Assembly: GCA_016745035.1 (NCBI GenBank)
Contig: JADGDE010000001.1
Span: 1,030,507-1,094,506, forward strand
Length of the DNA: 64,000 bases
Direction of reading: 5' to 3'
From: Thiotrichales bacterium
GTDB taxonomy: Bacteria > Pseudomonadota > Gammaproteobacteria > Beggiatoales > Beggiatoaceae
In this document: one piece after another, positions 63,483-64,000 of the stretch
How positions within the stretch are numbered: position 1 is the stretch's first letter
Layout: each line of letters begins with the position of its first letter
Position numbers and translations under genes: made by a program
Notes under the pieces: model-generated
Seen by the model: the letters and a program-made list of their open reading frames with translations, nothing else
Database searches by the model: none
What the model was told of the DNA's origin: nothing

Positions 63483-64000
63483 ATTATTATTTCCTCGTAT
63501 CTAAAAGTAGATTTTATAAACGCTAAAAATCAGACAAACGTCCCATTTTATTTAGGCTATATCAGTTTGTATAATGCCTTTTCGACCAGCTCAATACCTG
63601 CGAGATCAGACTCATACGCCGGATTATTCTAACAATTACCTTGTCTAGCGTCTACCTAGTTTGACCAGACAAAACATTGTAAAATTAGCCACGCTCGATT
63701 GCGCTTAGGATAACTGTTCAGACTGGCAAAAGGCAAGGGTTTTCATCCATTTTTGTGCATAAAAGTTTAAAATAATGCGACAGTGTTGTATTTTTATCAC
63801 AAAACTTGGGTTTGAGAGTCATTTTGTGTCTTATAAATAGCGTAAAAATTGTCAATATTTTTCGACTCAATAGTTGATTATTGCTTGTCAATACGGCGCT
63901 TTTACTTAAAATAGCACGGATGTTATTCGGCGGCTGGAATTAACTTCAGGTAAAACAGCCGTTATCGCCATATAAATTCTCAATCATAGCAATCGTTTGC
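63483..64000 (-). promoter_or_regulatory. Upstream region of the TSP3-OmpA gene
   Basis: No gene is seen. A ribosome-binding site (GAGGAAATAATA on the minus strand) lies just before the start. AT-rich stretches could hold a promoter, but I cannot pick one with confidence. No family-1 to family-4 repeat was seen. Confidence 0.4.

Overview
The window looks like chromosomal DNA of a gammaproteobacterium of moderate GC content. The evidence is CcmH/CcmI, a Pseudomonas-type MutL, HemX/HemY, PheS, carAB-greA, MsbA, CcoS and DUF2788. A DUF928 protein, secreted pentapeptide-repeat proteins, a receptor fused to an adenylate cyclase, and many short palindromic repeats suggest a Thiotrichales/Beggiatoa-like sulfur bacterium. 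That placement is inference, not proof. There is no rRNA, prophage, CRISPR array or transposase gene; one tRNA gene is present.

Layout: (1) 1-2000, minus strand: the end of a cytochrome c maturation cluster (ccmI partial, ccmH) and a secreted retropepsin-like protease. (2) 2.1-7.6 kb, plus strand: a YejA-like solute-binding protein, two tandem paralogous envelope proteins, a bactofilin and mutL. (3) 8.1-12.2 kb: two large secreted proteins with long leaders. (4) 12.5-19.5 kb: a methyltransferase, dgkA, ftsX (no ftsE), hemX-hemY, a porin and pncC. (5) 19.5-25 kb: a signalling block of a DUF928 protein with 27 perfect SRGL-type tetrapeptides, an orphan membrane-fusion-type protein and a Cache-HAMP-kinase-receiver-cyclase fusion. 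(6) 25-30.4 kb: tRNA-Val, thrS-infC-rpmI-rplT-pheS (pheT not adjacent) and a hemerythrin-like protein. (7) 30.7-38.9 kb: carA-carB-greA, a conserved unknown, ispH and a two-gene polysaccharide ABC exporter. (8) 39-45 kb: two secreted pentapeptide-repeat proteins, small secreted proteins and a Ca2+-type P-ATPase. (9) 45.1-48.9 kb: a very AT-rich island with a KAP-type NTPase and a membrane phospho-transferase. (10) 49.3-54 kb: a tightly overlapping five-gene envelope operon (TPR, ABC ATPase, permease, LolA-like, outer-membrane protein). (11) 54-64 kb: rhodanese, ccoS, a Met/His-rich protein, RNase II family, DUF2788, then minus-strand msbA, metallo-hydrolase, glycosyltransferase and a TSP3-OmpA protein.

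The most distinctive feature is four families of short non-autonomous repeats. Family 1 (seven clear copies and one decayed) has ends reading CTGATGTTACGC and, at four copies, perfect 7-bp target duplications. Family 2 has ends GAGTCTATGCG and 3-bp TAA duplications, one of which is a gene's stop codon. Family 3 is a nearly identical 57-bp inverted pair, each copy lying inside the signal-peptide region of one of two consecutive genes. Family 4 is a pair of GTAGAGCCGTA palindromes beside the AT-rich island. Several genes appear to take their start codon, N-terminus or stop region from these repeats, so the repeats seem to be reshaping the ends of envelope-protein genes.
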